64,000 nt of DNA from Epinephelus fuscoguttatus (GCF_011397635.1 NC_064772.1:12973035-13037034); one strand, 5' to 3'; positions 12,577 through 24,703 are shown, counted from the stretch's first letter. Numbers and translations: made by a program. The notes: generated by a model from the letters alone, not told the origin.

Positions 12577-15500
12577 TTATTTCTTGCGGTAGTCATCTGC
12601 ATAGGCTCTGTGATCATCCTGGTCAGGGTACTGGTCTCCGTAGCGCCTCAGTATGTCCTGGAGGCTGGGCATACCCTGCGAGAGTGGCTGATAGGACATG
12701 TGAGGCTCCTCCTGGCCGCTCTGGTAGGGCTCTGCCTCATACTGCTCCTGTTCCTGCTCTGCATGGTGCTCACTCTCTGCTGCCCCCTGGTTGTGGTCCT
12801 CCTCTGCATGATGCTCAGGCTGAGCCTCGGGCTGAGGCTCGTAGCGGCGAAGGCGGCAGTCTCGGTCGTACTCAGGGTCACAGTGTGGGTTGGAAGGCTC
12901 CAAGACTCCATTTCGGGTGCCATCAGCATTCAGGTGGGGCTCGTAGGCCTCTGCAGAGTAGGGGATGCGACGGTGAACTCCAGAGCGAGGCTCAGTGGGT
13001 TTCACAGGGTAGCATTCACGATCGTAGCCAATGAAGCAGTCATAGCCCTCCTTGGTTTTTCCTGGGGGGCCCAGAGGGTGGTGCTCCTCTTGAGCTGGCT
13101 CTTCATAACTGGGATTGGAAAAAGGGAACTGCTGCCTGGGGGTGGGAGGACCATGGCGATGCATAGCAGACGCTGCCTCATGGATTGCAGAGAACGGATC
13201 ATTGGGGTTGAACTCTGGAGCAGCCTCCATGCGTGGAGCAGCCCCCATGCGTGGAGCATATGGGTCATTACCCTGAGCTTGGGCCATGAATTGGCGCAGC
13301 ATGGCATATGGGTCATTAGCTGGCGGGGCAGATGGAGCGCTAGCCTGGCGATACATAGCATAGGGGTCATTAGCTTGAGGGGCAGATGGATCGCTAGCCT
13401 GGCGATACATAGCATAGGGGTCATTAGCTGGAGGGGCAGATGGAGCGCTAGCCTGGCGATACATAGCATAGGGGTCAGTAACTCTGTTAGCATTAGCATA
13501 AGCATCCCTGAACATGGCATAGGGGTCGTTATTCTGCGCAGCAGGAGGGGCGGCACGAATGGCAGCAGCCTCCTCTTTTTCCTCACTTTTGTACGCCTCT
13601 GGGGGAGTAGCAAATCTGGTGGCAGTAAGAGGGTTGCAGCCTTCCTCAAAAAGAGGGTTGCAGGATCCAGGGCCAGCAGCTGCAGGGGGGTTAGGGGTAC
13701 GAGGCGCCTGGAGGAACACATCACATTAGAAACACCATGAACATGATAATCACGGCACAGACACAGATTAAATATAAACAATGAGAGGATGTTAAAACTA
13801 CAATAAAATAAAGCATACCACAAGGGAGGCAGCATGGGCACAAAGGGGATCCCGTGGATCACAGTTGGGGTACTGCAGGTAGAGACCAGAGGGGGCTTTC
13901 TGCACCAGTTTAGGTTTGCAGCTGGGGTCCTTTTTGGGGTCACAGCCCAGGTGGGCGTAGGAAGGCAGGGGTCCAGCAGAGGGTGCATACCCATAGGCTG
14001 CTCTCAGGTGGTACTGCAGACACTCCACGTCATCAGAGGAGCAGATACGCAACAGCTCGGCCTTCTGCTCCTAAAGTATAAAAAACAGAGGCAGAGATGG
14101 AAGCATGACGTTTTTATGTGATATATTATGTTTGAGTTTATTTTGATAGGATATGTGTTGGATTTTGTAGAAACTTTAAGACAAGTAAGGGTGAAAACTG
14201 TGCAGTTAAGGTTGTTTCCTGCCTTTCATTATCAGTATTGCCATATTGTTTCAACTGGAGGAGAGACGCTGCAACAGTGTCCTCTTTACCACAGGGGGGA
14301 CCAAAGTTAAAAATTTGCAAATCCGATACATGATGGTTCTTAGATATAAGTCTTCGGTACAGGTACAAAACTGCAACAGCGTAAGGTTAAGTAAATTGCC
14401 AAATTTTGTATATTAAATATATGAAATTACCTAAAATATCTGAAAGCATACCTTGGAAAGGAAAGGCACTGCAGATGGAGCATAGTAATAATATCCAGAT
14501 TGTGGGTCCTTTGCTGGAGCAGCAGAGCGGACATAAAGAGGGGCTGGGGCCTTCACTGGTGCCGGGGCAGGGGCGGCAGCCGGGAGCACCAGGGGCAGGT
14601 AGGGGCTCTTGCCTTGGACCAAAGCAGCATACAGGCAGTAGGGGTCCTTGGTGGGATCACAGGTTTTCACTGGTGCAGGTTTTGGGGCCTCTGGCTTAGG
14701 TTTGGGCCTGCTGGTGGAGGAAGACACGCAGTTAGGGTCATCAGAATCAGCACAGGACTTGTAGATCTCCCCCAGGTGTCGCAAGTAGGCCTTGTAGGAG
14801 CGACGTCCCTCAGCACGGTTCTTGTTCTGGAGGTAGGCCAGGTAGATGCGGTCCATCTCCTGAATCTGTGAGGGGAGAAAGAGTTCAGAGGTGAGCTGTT
14901 CATGAGACAACCTCTGCAGCTGAAAAATGAAGCCGACAAGGAAGTGCCAAAAACTGCACTTCCTTTAATGGCCACTTAAGGCTGGCTCCAGGAGCAAGTC
15001 AATCCCAATAGACCCCCGTGTTACAACAGAAATTAACATGTTTACAGCCTGGTACAAAAAACAGTTTTGGTTTCTATAGCTAACTTCAACATTCATGATA
15101 ACTGTATGGAGGAGTGATTTTATTCCCTTGTAATGTTGTTAAGGATTACAGTTATGCGTAATTAATGGTGGTGCTGAGTGACAGGTGGGTGCCATCTGTT
15201 ACCACCTGTCGCTACCACTGGTTAGGTCATCCAACCATGGCCAATCCCAGATTTACAGAGCATAGCCGTAGCTGTTGCTGTTTAAGTGTGTTTTCAGTTT
15301 GTGAAAGTTAACTGTAGTGTATTGGTTGCCTAAAAAAGTCTTGTTCAGCATTTGGTTGTGATAAAAGACCCTCTGATGTGTCAAATATTCAGTTATTCCA
15401 GTATATATACTTTTTTTTTTTTTATGTTTTTAGGCCTTCTTTTGCTAGCAAAAATTAGCATTAGCATTATCATGGTTAATCATTCCCTTTAAATGCAGCA

Positions 15501-18500
15501 TGCTAACCAGGCTAGCAGCACCTAATTTTGAACTGTTTACAACACTTCCACCTAAAATAAACTGGTTTGGAACCTAGAAAATTGTTTTCCTGCAGGAACA
15601 AAAAAAAAAAACAGTTTTTTCTTGACCTGATGTGCAAGCTGTGACAACATCAGTGGGCGTGTCATGTTCTACAGGTTGAAAAGAGTCCTGCATGTAATAG
15701 TTTTCTACATCTTCTTATCATTAACAGTTGGTCCATGCTTTTTTCGGGATAAAAACAATTATCTGTCATAACAGAACAAAAGCTCACAGGTGATCAGTGC
15801 AATCTGCCATCTTGCTATTACTGTTTACTTCCATTGTGGGTCATGCAATATGCTTCACTGATGCCACATCCTTGATTACAATGGTTCTGCTCAAAACTGG
15901 TGGAACCGCAGGCTGATTTGCTAGTTAGCACCAGGCTCCAAGAGTCCTAAATAGAAGTGTTTCAAGAACCAGAGCTAGTTTGGTGGGCAGGGGTATGAGA
16001 GCAGTGAGGCTGAACCAAAACAGCAGAGTTGTGGGCCGTAAAAAACAAAACAAGGAGCTTAAAGATGCTAAAACAGAAGAATGATAAATCTCTGTAACTT
16101 TAATCAGTAAAAGTGACGTCCTTCACATTACATTTAATTATCTTACTTACTGTTAATATATAAATATTGATAGCAGCATTAAACATTGTGAAATGTTTTT
16201 ATTGGAATCCATTGTAGCATCGCTGAAACGGGAAATCATTTTGATTCATACTAAGATAAGGTTTACTGTCACTTAAAACTTTTTTGTGGATGTGTGCACT
16301 CACTGCCTCCTGGTTGCCGTTGTCGGTGAAGTACTTGTACCAGTTCCAGAAGTCAGAGTGCTGCTTGTACCAGCTGATGTTCCTGCGGTTGCGGATCAGC
16401 CTCCTGTGTGACTCTGCAGCAGCCGCTGTCTTGCGGATACTTTCTCCCACTGAGGGCAGAAAGACACAGCTGATCCCTGAGGCTTTTGTACTCACTTGGA
16501 CATCAAGTTCAAGGACGTTCTAGTGACTTTTAAAGTTTATAACATGATATTCAAGGCTTAAGACTTGTTATATTTTGGGGGTCACTTAGCCCTCGTTTGT
16601 TTATACTTGCCAATACATCACATTAGATATCTCAGGGTTAAGTGTTGCTGCTACATTAAAGCAAGGTGAGGTGATAAATTTGGGTGTCACTCTGTAATCA
16701 GAAAGTACTTAAACAGATGCATTTTTCAACTTTATGGCTTTACAGCCTCTGCAAATTGCTACTGTGTACTTTTTAGGAACAAACAGCAATGTGCAAATAT
16801 GTACCATGGTAAAGAAAATCACATATTTACCATCTCCTTTTGGCTTTTGCACAATTGGTCCCGCAGACAAGAATGCTACAAACACACAGAAAAGCAAAAA
16901 CAGATGGAAAATTTGAGAAGCTGCTGGAGTCAAGATTAAGTCCTGGAAATTGCTTATTATATGTTTAAAGGTCTATGTTGACCTTTAATGTGTCTGCAAT
17001 ATATAAGTGATGATACAGTATATGATATTAAACCTCAAACACTTACAGGCAGACATTATTCATTAAATAGGGCAGGGGTAATTGGCTGTGCCCAAGGCAA
17101 CTGCGGCCCTTTGTAGATTTTATAGGTGAGTCTGTAACATCAAACCTCACGCTGTGTTTTCAAAGAGCTGTGTGTGCACATATATGTGTGCGTATGTGCA
17201 TTGTTGACCCCACGCAGCTGAGGGAACAGCAGATTCAGCTCTGCTCCGGGTCGCTTTCATCTCCACGGGGAAAAGGTGTTAATGCATCACAGAAGGAGAG
17301 GAAGAGGAGAGGGAGGAAGAACAACAGAGGGGAACAGATGACAGGTTTAAAAGAGAGATCCAGTGGGGATAATTCAGGGTTATGCGACGCGTGTCGGCAG
17401 AGGAAAAACATCAATCTCCTGATTTTATAAAAAAGAGTTTTGATAAGCTTTGATGGGAGTAATCAGGAAGATGGGATGCGCACTGTAGCGTGGAAGGTGA
17501 CACATGGAGGGGAACATGTAAAGGTATGAATTTGCAGAGAGAAACTGACTAAGGAAAAGAAGGTGAAGGTGACCCGAGGTGATGAAGCGATGTGGAGGAG
17601 GAGGAGGAGGAGGAGGAAGAGGAGGGTGGGCTAAATGATGCTGTCTCAGTGTATCCGCTGTATTGTTTTTTATGAGCCTGTAAAAAACTGGCTGGCACAT
17701 CTGGAAACAGCAGAGCTTTAAGAGGACGGAGGAGGTGATGCTGACAGGTACTAATTTTTTACAGGACCAGGACTGATGAAAGAAACTCCTCCTCCTACTA
17801 CTCCCTTTTTCCACCTTTTAACCATCAAACGCTGCCATTTTAAAAACCATTTTTAAAGGAAAGATGAGACTTGCCCTGGTGTAAATCTGCCAATCACGTC
17901 GAGAGCAAACTGGAAACAGGTGGTGGAGGAGCAACCTCTCTCTTAATGTCAATACATTACAGATGATATATGAACACCAAAGGCTATGTTACATGATATA
18001 CATGAAGCACAGTTGAGTTACAGTCGCTCTTTGTGAGTGTGGTGATGACATGTGTCCATGTCCATGAACTGGTGAAGGGCAGGAACCCTATATGCAGTCC
18101 AACTAACCCTTTAGCCTTGAAATGTAGATTGTGAAGCTATAACTCGTATAAAATTTATGTCTGAAGAGTTTTAAAGAGGCAGAAGAACAAAATACAGTCT
18201 GTAAAACATTAAGCGAATCATTTTATGGGTGACCATAAAGAAATAGAATTGGCTAAAACCATTAAAGGAAAGTAACAAAGTCCATTTATTCAAGCAGAGA
18301 TTTGACTTCAGTATTGTCATTTTATGCTACGTTATATTTCAACTCCAGTACATTTCCCAAGGCAAATATTGTGCTTTTTTTATTTGAGACCTCTAGTTAG
18401 TTTGAGGATCAAGGTTTTATATACAAAATAACATGATCTGCCTGTAAAATATCCTGCATTGTTATAGATTAGCATGATGTAAAGTACACATTTACAACAT

Positions 18501-20765
18501 TTACTTTAAATCAACTACCTACAACATGATGCCTACACTGCCTGCATGCTGCCCTATGAGTACTTTACTTCAAGTACATTTTGCTGCCAGTACTCTTCTG
18601 CTTTTCAATCAGTTGGGTTTTCAGAGCTGCACTGTACAGATTTGAGATTTGAGTCCAAGAAAACTTAAAATAATGACACATAATCAGACAGATTTTGTCA
18701 CCATGCATCTTATGGTATGATGAGTTTCATCAACACCATTATCATCACCAATCACTTATCATTTTTGAATAATGTGAAAGTATTCTTTTGGATGTATCAA
18801 AATGGAGTTTTTCATTTAAAAAAACACATAACATAAGAAGCCTTTAAAATGAAGTACCATAATTTGGGGATTTTATCAGATTGTGGTTTGTTGTCTTGAA
18901 GAAAAAAGCTCTAAATTAGGACCAGTTACTGCTGTGTCTCTGCTAACATCTGGAGATAATAGCTGATGTTTTTCATCAATGTATCCCTGTGATCATCAGG
19001 ACTCAAATGATTCAGCTGGTTATTTGGAATATTCCTCACCTGATTAATCATTCATTTAGTATTATAATCAGTAAAATACCTGCCACGTAGAGATCTCGAG
19101 ACTGTAATCCATGCCTTTATTAACACACGACTGGATTACTGTAACTCACTGTATTTTGGCCTGGACCACTCACACTTGCACCGCCTGCAGCTGGTACAAA
19201 ATGCAGCTGCCCGTCTCCTCACTGGCCAACGTAAACGTGACCACATATCCCCTGTCCTAGTTTAGCTGCACTGGCTCCCGGTTGCTTTCAGAATAGATTT
19301 TAAAATTTTATTGTTTGTTTTTAAAGCTCTTAATGGCCTAGCCCCCGAGTACTTGACGGAGCTCGTTCGTATTCATGCCCCTGCCAAAACACTGAGATCC
19401 TCAAATCAGCTGCTACTGGTCACCCCCAAAATGAGGCTAAAAACCAAAGGTGACTGAACCTTTGTGGCGGCGGCCCTAGGCTCTGGAACAACCTGCCCTG
19501 GCACATCCGCTCTGCAGGATCGATTGAGGTTTTTAAATCCTCCTTAATAACACACCTCTTCACCCCGGCTTTTAATCGAGCTTAAGTGGACATCTGGCAA
19601 AATCTTAATTTAATTTTAATTTGTTTTATTCTATTTTATTCTATTCTATTTTATTGCACTGTGTTTATGTATTTTAGTATTTATTTTAGTTGCGGCATTG
19701 TATGGGTTACTTTTAACATCTGTGCTGCTTTTAATCTGTACAGCACTTTGGTCAACCCTGGTTGTTTTAAATGTCCTCTATAAATAAAGTTTGAGTTGAG
19801 TTGAGTTAAAATCTGAAAGATGTTTTTCTGTATTTTTCTAATTTTTTTGTTGATATTAGAGGCAAGAAATGTTTGCAACAACTTAGTGTTGTCTCTGTTC
19901 CTAGTCATTATTATCCATTGTTATAAATTAAACTGGGGCGTCAGTGGCTTAGTGGTAGAGCAGTTGCGGCTGTGTTGCCGCAGCGGCCTGGGTTCGACTC
20001 CAGCCTGTGGCCCTTTGCTGCATGTCTCTCCCTTAATCTCTCCCCCTTTCACACTTCACTGTCCTATCAATTAAAGACAAAATGCCCTAAAAAATATCTT
20101 TAAAATGAATAAATTAAACTGAAACAAGTAATTAATTAACCAATTAGGCGATCAGCAGAAAATGAATCTGCAACAACTCTGGTAATTGTTTAATTGACGT
20201 GAAGAAGAATGTCAACCACTCTCAGCTTCACTAATGTGAAAAAAGATTTTGGGGTGGCGGTGGCTGGAGTGTTGGTCGAACAAAACAAGACATTTGGGCA
20301 TCTTGGACTTGCTGAGGGCATTTTATATTATTAGCTGCAGCCTAAATTAATCCACCCGACATTATACTAAATACTTTACCACTTTCTGCACTGACAACTT
20401 TTACTTTTGATGCTCAAAGTAAATTTTGCTGATAAAACTTACAAGCTTTTACTTAGTAACACTTTCAAAACTTTACTTGGAACAGAGGATATTTGCAGTG
20501 TGGTATTGCTTCTTTTCCTTAAGTAAATGATCTGAGTGCTTCTTCCAGTGCTGGTGATTATATAACATTTAGACAGCCCTGGCTCACCATGTATAGCCTA
20601 TAGATACTATATGCTGCCATAGTAACTGTCTAGATGGTGACAGATATTTCACATACTGACCTTGTTATGTCAGATCCCCACTGTGTACTCACCAGGCAAT
20701 ATAATCACAGCCAGCAGAGCTGTGACAGACACACCCAAGAAACTGGTTCTCCTCCTTCCAGACAT
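12577..20765 (-). CDS. and: Actinodin-like secreted fin-ray (actinotrichia) protein
   Basis: Six coding exons join in frame: 20765-20693, 16875-16831, 16449-16304, 14865-14452, 14070-13819 and 13707-12577. All have GT/AG sites, giving 2061 nt and 686 aa. The protein has a signal peptide (residues 1 to about 29, hydrophobic LGVSVTALLAVIILPAFLSA) and a basic linker. An otospiralin-like block follows at about 64-102 (SDFWNWYKYF, IQEMDR). Paired cysteines in CDPxxDPxC-type motifs lie at 157-165 (CDPTKDPYC), 269-277, 296-303 and 586-594. A Pro/Ala region has DPYAMYRQAS repeats (387-440), and the acidic His/Glu/Gln tail ends RKK. I recognise this layout as fish actinodin, a non-collagen structural protein of actinotrichia in fin folds; the family is absent from tetrapods. 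Which paralogue (and1 to and4) cannot be decided here. The alternative is an unnamed secreted matrix protein with an otospiralin-like domain. Confidence 0.78.
13318..13479 (-). repeat. In-frame 54-nt tandem repeat in the last actinodin-like exon
   Basis: Three direct copies of 54 nt encode the 18-residue unit (N/T)DPYAMYRQAS(A/D)PSAP(P/Q)A. Degenerate half-units lie on either side (NDPYAMFRDAY and NDPYAMLRQ). The copies differ at only a few bases, so the array is young or homogenised. The period is a multiple of three, so copy-number change keeps the frame. Confidence 0.95.
14866..16303 (-). other. Actinodin-like intron between exons 3 and 4
   Basis: 1.4 kb of AT-rich intron with two homopolymer runs (T near 15411-15425, A near 15601-15612). 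Nothing else is recognised. Confidence 0.7.
16304..16449 (-). CDS. and: Actinodin-like exon 3 carrying the otospiralin-like motif
   Basis: A 146-nt exon entered in phase 1 and left in phase 0. It encodes residues 40-88: an Ala-rich and Arg-rich stretch (RLIRNRRN), then WYKQHSDFWNWYKYFTDNG. Its SDFWN motif lines up with the SDFWN of otospiralin at 31486-31673. The remainder of the homologous block (IQEMDR...A) is at the start of the next exon, so an intron splits this block here but not in otospiralin. Confidence 0.85.
16876..18284 (-). other. Proximal part of actinodin-like intron 1
   Basis: Intronic sequence with a GGA-rich purine tract at about 17590-17630 and no recognised repeat or gene. 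A fin enhancer could lie here, but nothing in the sequence proves one. Confidence 0.55.
18285..18610 (+). repeat. Copy of a common fish interspersed repeat
   Basis: The aactccagtacatttcc, caaatattgtgctttttt and gagtactttacttcaagtac blocks match a sequence repeated very widely in percomorphs, and also match 32290-32731 in this window. It is degraded and non-coding, and lies in actinodin-like intron 1. Confidence 0.6.
19087..19808 (+). mobile_element. 5'-truncated L2-type LINE with intact 3' tail
   Basis: In order along the fragment: an N(S/T)RLDYCN-like block in decayed form, LVQNAAARLLT, a HWLPVxxRI block, a LKALNGLAPEYL block, then WNNLPWHIRSA. A 3' UTR follows, ending ctctataaataaagtttgag and TTGAG repeats. 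Stops break the frame. It inserted in sense orientation relative to the plus strand, antisense to the host gene intron. Confidence 0.88.
19933..20105 (+). mobile_element. tRNA-derived SINE
   Basis: The head has a tRNA-like box A (gtggcttagtggtagagcag) and box B (ctgggttcgactccag). The rest has the ctttgctgcatgtctctccc block and ends tcaattaaagacaaaatgcc plus an AT-rich tail. This is a familiar fish SINE layout. It sits in actinodin-like intron 1, about 125 bases after the L2 tail. Confidence 0.8.
20375..20558 (+). repeat. Second partial copy of the 18285/32290 repeat family
   Basis: Matches the distal part of the family: an acttttacttttgatgctc block, a gtgtggtattgcttcttttc block, and an end at cttcttccagtgctgg. 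It overlaps in content with the 18285-18610 copy, so these are two independent insertions and not one split element. Confidence 0.55.
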
Positions 20766-21386
20766 GGCTTCACCTCCTCCTCTCCTGCCGAAGACACTGA
20801 CATTCAAAATGATGCTTTAGACCCCAAACTTCCTGGTCCATCATTTTTGTATCTTAAACTATTAACACAATTTTCATTGTTTGGCTTGGTTTTTTTTTCC
20901 CTTTTTTTTTTTTTGGTGACATCAACTTTTTGTAGGCATCGTAATACCCTAAAAATAATGGAAAAGCTACATATTCCATAAACAGCTGTGTATGTTCAGA
21001 TATTTTAGGTTAGGGTTCACCCAGCCAAGGCTATTCTCACTGATTCCCTATATGGCTCCATTTTCAAAGCAGATCTTCTCAGACCAAGGGTCCAAAAGAT
21101 GTTTGGTTGTCTGTCAGTGTTAGACTTTTACCCCAATTGCAACATGAGACCCCAGACCTGTGCTAGTTTCCACCTGCAGAGCTGGTGAAGTGACCCCTGC
21201 AGCTTGGAAGTGAACTCTGATCTGGAGGCTTTAAACTAACATGTTGCCACAAGGTTTCCTGAAGCTACTGGTTTTGTCATCGTAAAACAGAACCGGATGT
21301 GGGTGTCAAACTTGACTTCAACCTGAACTTGGGTCTCTGGTAAGTACCTAAAAGTGCAGAAGAGCAGAATCACCACAGTGTCTTAC

Positions 21387-21560
21387 CTGTAGTTATCCTA
21401 TCGGCGTGCCTGTCTGCAGATCCAGATGCGGACTCGAAGCTGAGGACCCGATGACTCAGTCCACCTGGGCTCAAACACAAAGTGTGTGTTTGTGTGTGTG
21501 TTGGGCGTATGATAAAGGCTCCTGGTGCACCCTGTCCCTGTGGCCCCTCTGACAGACTGC
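21387..21560 (-). promoter_or_regulatory. Putative non-coding first exon and core promoter of the actinodin-like gene
   Basis: A good donor (CTACAG|GTAAGA, exon edge 21387) pairs with an acceptor 19 bases upstream of the start codon (CTTCGGCAG, exon edge 20784). A TATA-like TTTAAAA lies at 21584-21590 on the minus strand, which places the start near 21555. An AP-1-type TGACTCA lies at 21452-21458. The intron and TATA are inferred from motifs only. Confidence 0.4.
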
Positions 21561-21590
21561 CCTCATGAACGAGTCTGGCAAGGTTTTAAA

Positions 21591-22048
21591 CCAAGCCCGT
21601 TCATTAGCACCCGCACAGAAAAACACATGCAGGGACCACCTGAGGGGGTCAAGGGCCACCTCAACAAGACGCCCGATTGGTTAGATGTTTCAGAAAGTTT
21701 CAGCCAATTGGAGGCACCATAATTAAAGACAGGAAAAGAGGGAAGGTGGGAGGGCTGGAAGCGGAGATGGAGACGTGGAGAGATGGGGTATGAGAAGATG
21801 TATCCTGTGGTGTTTTTTAATTTAACATGATTGTTAATTAATTCTGTGAGTCATATTTAGGGTTGGAGATCAGACACTAAACTCCGGATCTTCTTCTTTT
21901 GGATGCAACAATCACTCCAAAGCAAGAAAAACAAACAAAGACAGAAGAAAGTAAACATCAGGAAATAATGAAGGGGAGCTGAGGTGCCACATAAGCACTT
22001 CTCAGAGACCCTCAGTGAGGGCCAAACCACAGCTTCTGTCTAAACCTG

Positions 22049-22050
<2 letters not shown>
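21591..22050. other. Region upstream of the actinodin-like gene
   Basis: No coding potential seen. It may hold promoter-proximal elements, with no specific site that I can defend. Confidence 0.4.

Positions 22051-22100
<50 letters not shown>
22051..22100. repeat. (CA)n microsatellite
   Basis: 25 uninterrupted CA units. Confidence 0.98.
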
Positions 22101-22102
<2 letters not shown>

Positions 22103-22639
22103 GACAGCTGGTCTACACATGAGGAATTTGATAATCTACAGTTTCCTCCTCAGTTTAACTGTGTTCAGGCATGCCAGCCTTGTAACACACACACACGCAT
22201 ACACATACAGTCTAGTGGTACTCTGAAGGAGCCATATAGCTGTGATGTGTGATGCAATATCAACACATCTGACTTGGATAAGCCTATAATTTCTTTATAA
22301 CACTCAGTGGTCTTATGAGGTTTTTGCCCAGGCAGCTTCTGAAGAGGTTTTATTAAATTTATGGAGATATTGAGATCTGCTTTTTCACACCAAAAGTGAT
22401 TTTAACCCAAAGTCAGTCATGTTTGTTGAGGACAAAATTAGATTTAAATTTTATCTTGGTACAGTTTAGAGAGAGGATACACTTTTCTATTATTTTTGGA
22501 CATACTTTATTTGGAGAATAGCCACTATGTGAGCAATGGCTCTTATAGGGAAGACATCGAGACTACATTTCTGTGAGACAGTCAAACTATTTGGTGTAAT
22601 ATTGGAGCTGCTCTTTAAAGGTTGAGCTTGGTCCAAGAG

Positions 22640-22830
22640 GTCATCCCTGGGGTTTTAAAGGGAAGCCAATGTAAAGTGCCATAAACATGCATTCTTTCTA
22701 ATGGCCAGCAGGGGCGACTCCAGTGGTTGCAAAAAGAAATCTGATGTTTATGAGTCGATGAGAAAATAAGCCTACTTCTCACTTGATTTATGACCTTTAT
22801 GGCTTCAATCACTAGTTTCTAGTCTTTTTA
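22640..22830. repeat. Unclassified fish interspersed repeat
   Basis: The blocks caatgtaaagtgccataaac, ttctttctaatggccagcag and aagcctacttctcacttgat recur in many fish genomes as I remember them. There is no coding content, and the edges are approximate. Confidence 0.5.
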
Positions 22831-22869
22831 ATACAACATAATATTCATTTTGTACGTTATGGTCCTATT

Positions 22870-23148
22870 AATTTCATTCATTCATTCATTTTCCTTACCG
22901 CTTATCCTGTTGGGGGTCGTGGGGGGCTGGAGCCTATCCCAGCTGACATTGGGCGAGAGGCAGGGTACACCCTGGACAGATCACCAGACTATCACAGTTC
23001 TGACACATAGAGACAGACAACCATTCACACTCACATTCACACCTACGGACAATTTAGAGGCTCCCCCACCCCGGGTTTAAGCCCCCCAATCCAGGTTCAA
23101 ACCAGGAACCCTCTTACTGTGCGGCGACAATGCTACCACTGCACCACA
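22870..23148 (-). mobile_element. SINE-like repeat, minus-strand copy with target duplication
   Basis: Reverse complement of the family seen whole at 28454-28830. The ATGAATGA tail lies at the left and the tRNA-like head remnant at the right. Flanks at 22857-22869 and 23149-23161 agree at 12 of 13 bases (ttatggtcctatt and ttatggtcccatt), which fits a target-site duplication from LINE-driven insertion. An internal deletion makes it about 100 bp shorter than the complete copy. Confidence 0.85.
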
Positions 23149-23614
23149 TTATGGTCCCATTGTAAGTAAAATAGAGGATAAAGCAGGGTATTCTTTAGGG
23201 CGAGGCTACCTTGTGATTGACAAGTCTCTATCACAGCAGTGTCCTTGGGTTCTCTATCAGCTCCACCCTCATACTGTGTATGGCTTGTCCCCTTAATTGC
23301 AATTAAGTGTTTGTGTTTTTGTCTATGCCGTTAAATATTTATGACTAAAAAAGCAACAGTTACCAGTTTTGAAAAGTTTATTATATCTCAAGTACTTCAG
23401 GAGTACGCAGGTGTGTAATCTCATCTTGATTCGAATATAGCTAGATTCTGACTGGTGCACAGATATCACCAGTTTTACCACCCAAGCCACGCCCACTCTA
23501 AACCAGTAAGAGGAGCATAGGCAAAAACAAAAGTTATCATTTGTGTTCATGTGGGTATCTGTTGCTCATAGAAAGAAGCTGGTTGAGAAAATGTTTTAAG
23601 GCCCGATAAGTTCT

Positions 23615-23860
23615 ATGAGTGCTACAGGACACAATGTGTTTCCAACTTTGTGGCACCAGTTTGAGGAAGGCTGTTTCCAGGATTAATGTTACAATAACTC
23701 GGTGCATGTAGCCAGCTTCATAGAGTAAGTTTTCCCAGTTAGGTGTGGTGGAACTTGACTGGTCTGCACCTCAACCACGTCCAACAACCTTGGGATGAAC
23801 TCACTAATACTCTCATGGCTGAATGGGTGCAAATCTCTTTAGCCAGGCTCCTAAATCTTG
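23615..23860 (+). mobile_element. Decayed Tc1-like transposase fragment
   Basis: The tttccaactttgtggcacca, then gtggaacttgactggtctgc, then ccttgggatgaactcactaa and gctgaatgggtgcaaatc blocks follow in the order found in Tc1-like transposases. They correspond to the LWQQF, ELDWPAQSPDLNPIEHLWDEL and LVAEWKQI segments around the last catalytic aspartate. It is heavily deleted and frame-broken, with no terminal repeats found. Confidence 0.75.
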
Positions 23861-24561
23861 CAGAAAACCGTCAGAGGATAATAATTACAATAATGAGGCA
23901 AACATACTTTTGGCTCTGGACTAGCTTCTTCTGTTATCACCTGCTTTGATCAGCCCTCTCTCTGTCTGTCATTGTGGTAAACTCAGCAATACATTTACAA
24001 GTCTAATGTGCATGTGTGGTGTAAATATACATTAAACTATTTTTCCCTAGTCTTATCTTTTAAGCCTGCACATGCAGCTGGTTTATGTGCTGCATTACCT
24101 CGGGGAAAGTCATAAATGAATACATTAAAATGTCATTTGAACTCCAAAGTTCATGCAACAGTCAATTCAAATAGCTGAAGGAGCATAAGAAGTGATTCTA
24201 ACCTGAAAGTCACAGCTTTTCCGTTTTTCCTATTTATGATCCCTGTAGAGTCTACACCTGCACACTTTATTTGCTGTATTTTTTAGCATTTCCACATTTT
24301 TCGCAGCCCCTTTCCTGTCCCATCGTGCCCCAACTGAACATTTAGTGCTCATGTTAACACTGTATCTCGTGTGTAATTAAGTTTGCTAACAGGTGTTTCG
24401 CAGAGCCCACAAACCTGCAATCCAGCAAGGAGCAGATTCAAACACGACGACGCCAAAACCATACTCATAATTTTCTCTAAAGCTGGAATGTAAGGGATTC
24501 TCAGAATTCACAGACACCTGGTTCACCACGACAGCTTTTCTTTTAGTAAAAACAAAAAGTC

Positions 24562-24567
24562 TTTATT
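24562..24567 (-). terminator. PolyA signal of COPS9
   Basis: AATAAA on the minus strand, about 135 bases past the COPS9 stop. It gives a short 3' UTR of normal size for this gene. Confidence 0.65.
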
Positions 24568-24703
24568 TCAGTACAGTGATGACAGACATAAAGGAGGAGG
24601 GGGCTGTACAAATAAGAGAGAACTTGTAGTCAGCAAAAGCCCAATATCACGATTTTTCTTATGTACACGTTCATAGCAACACGCAGGTGCTCAGATGCCG
24701 TCA

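Noticed and set aside
12535-13740. 401-codon open frame on the plus strand opposite the last actinodin-like exon
   Set aside because: Antisense shadow of a GC-rich repetitive exon. It has no splice context or domain, and its repeats mirror the sense repeats.
13002-13994. 330-codon minus frame overlapping the actinodin-like exons
   Set aside because: A different frame of the same exons, running through an intron. The true frame is fixed by splice sites and the CDPxxDPxC motifs.
16709-16933. Alternative signal-peptide start for the actinodin-like gene in the exon 2 region
   Set aside because: The frame begins at TTG, not ATG. A proper ATG exon with splice donor at 20765-20693 joins exon 2 in frame and gives a good signal peptide.
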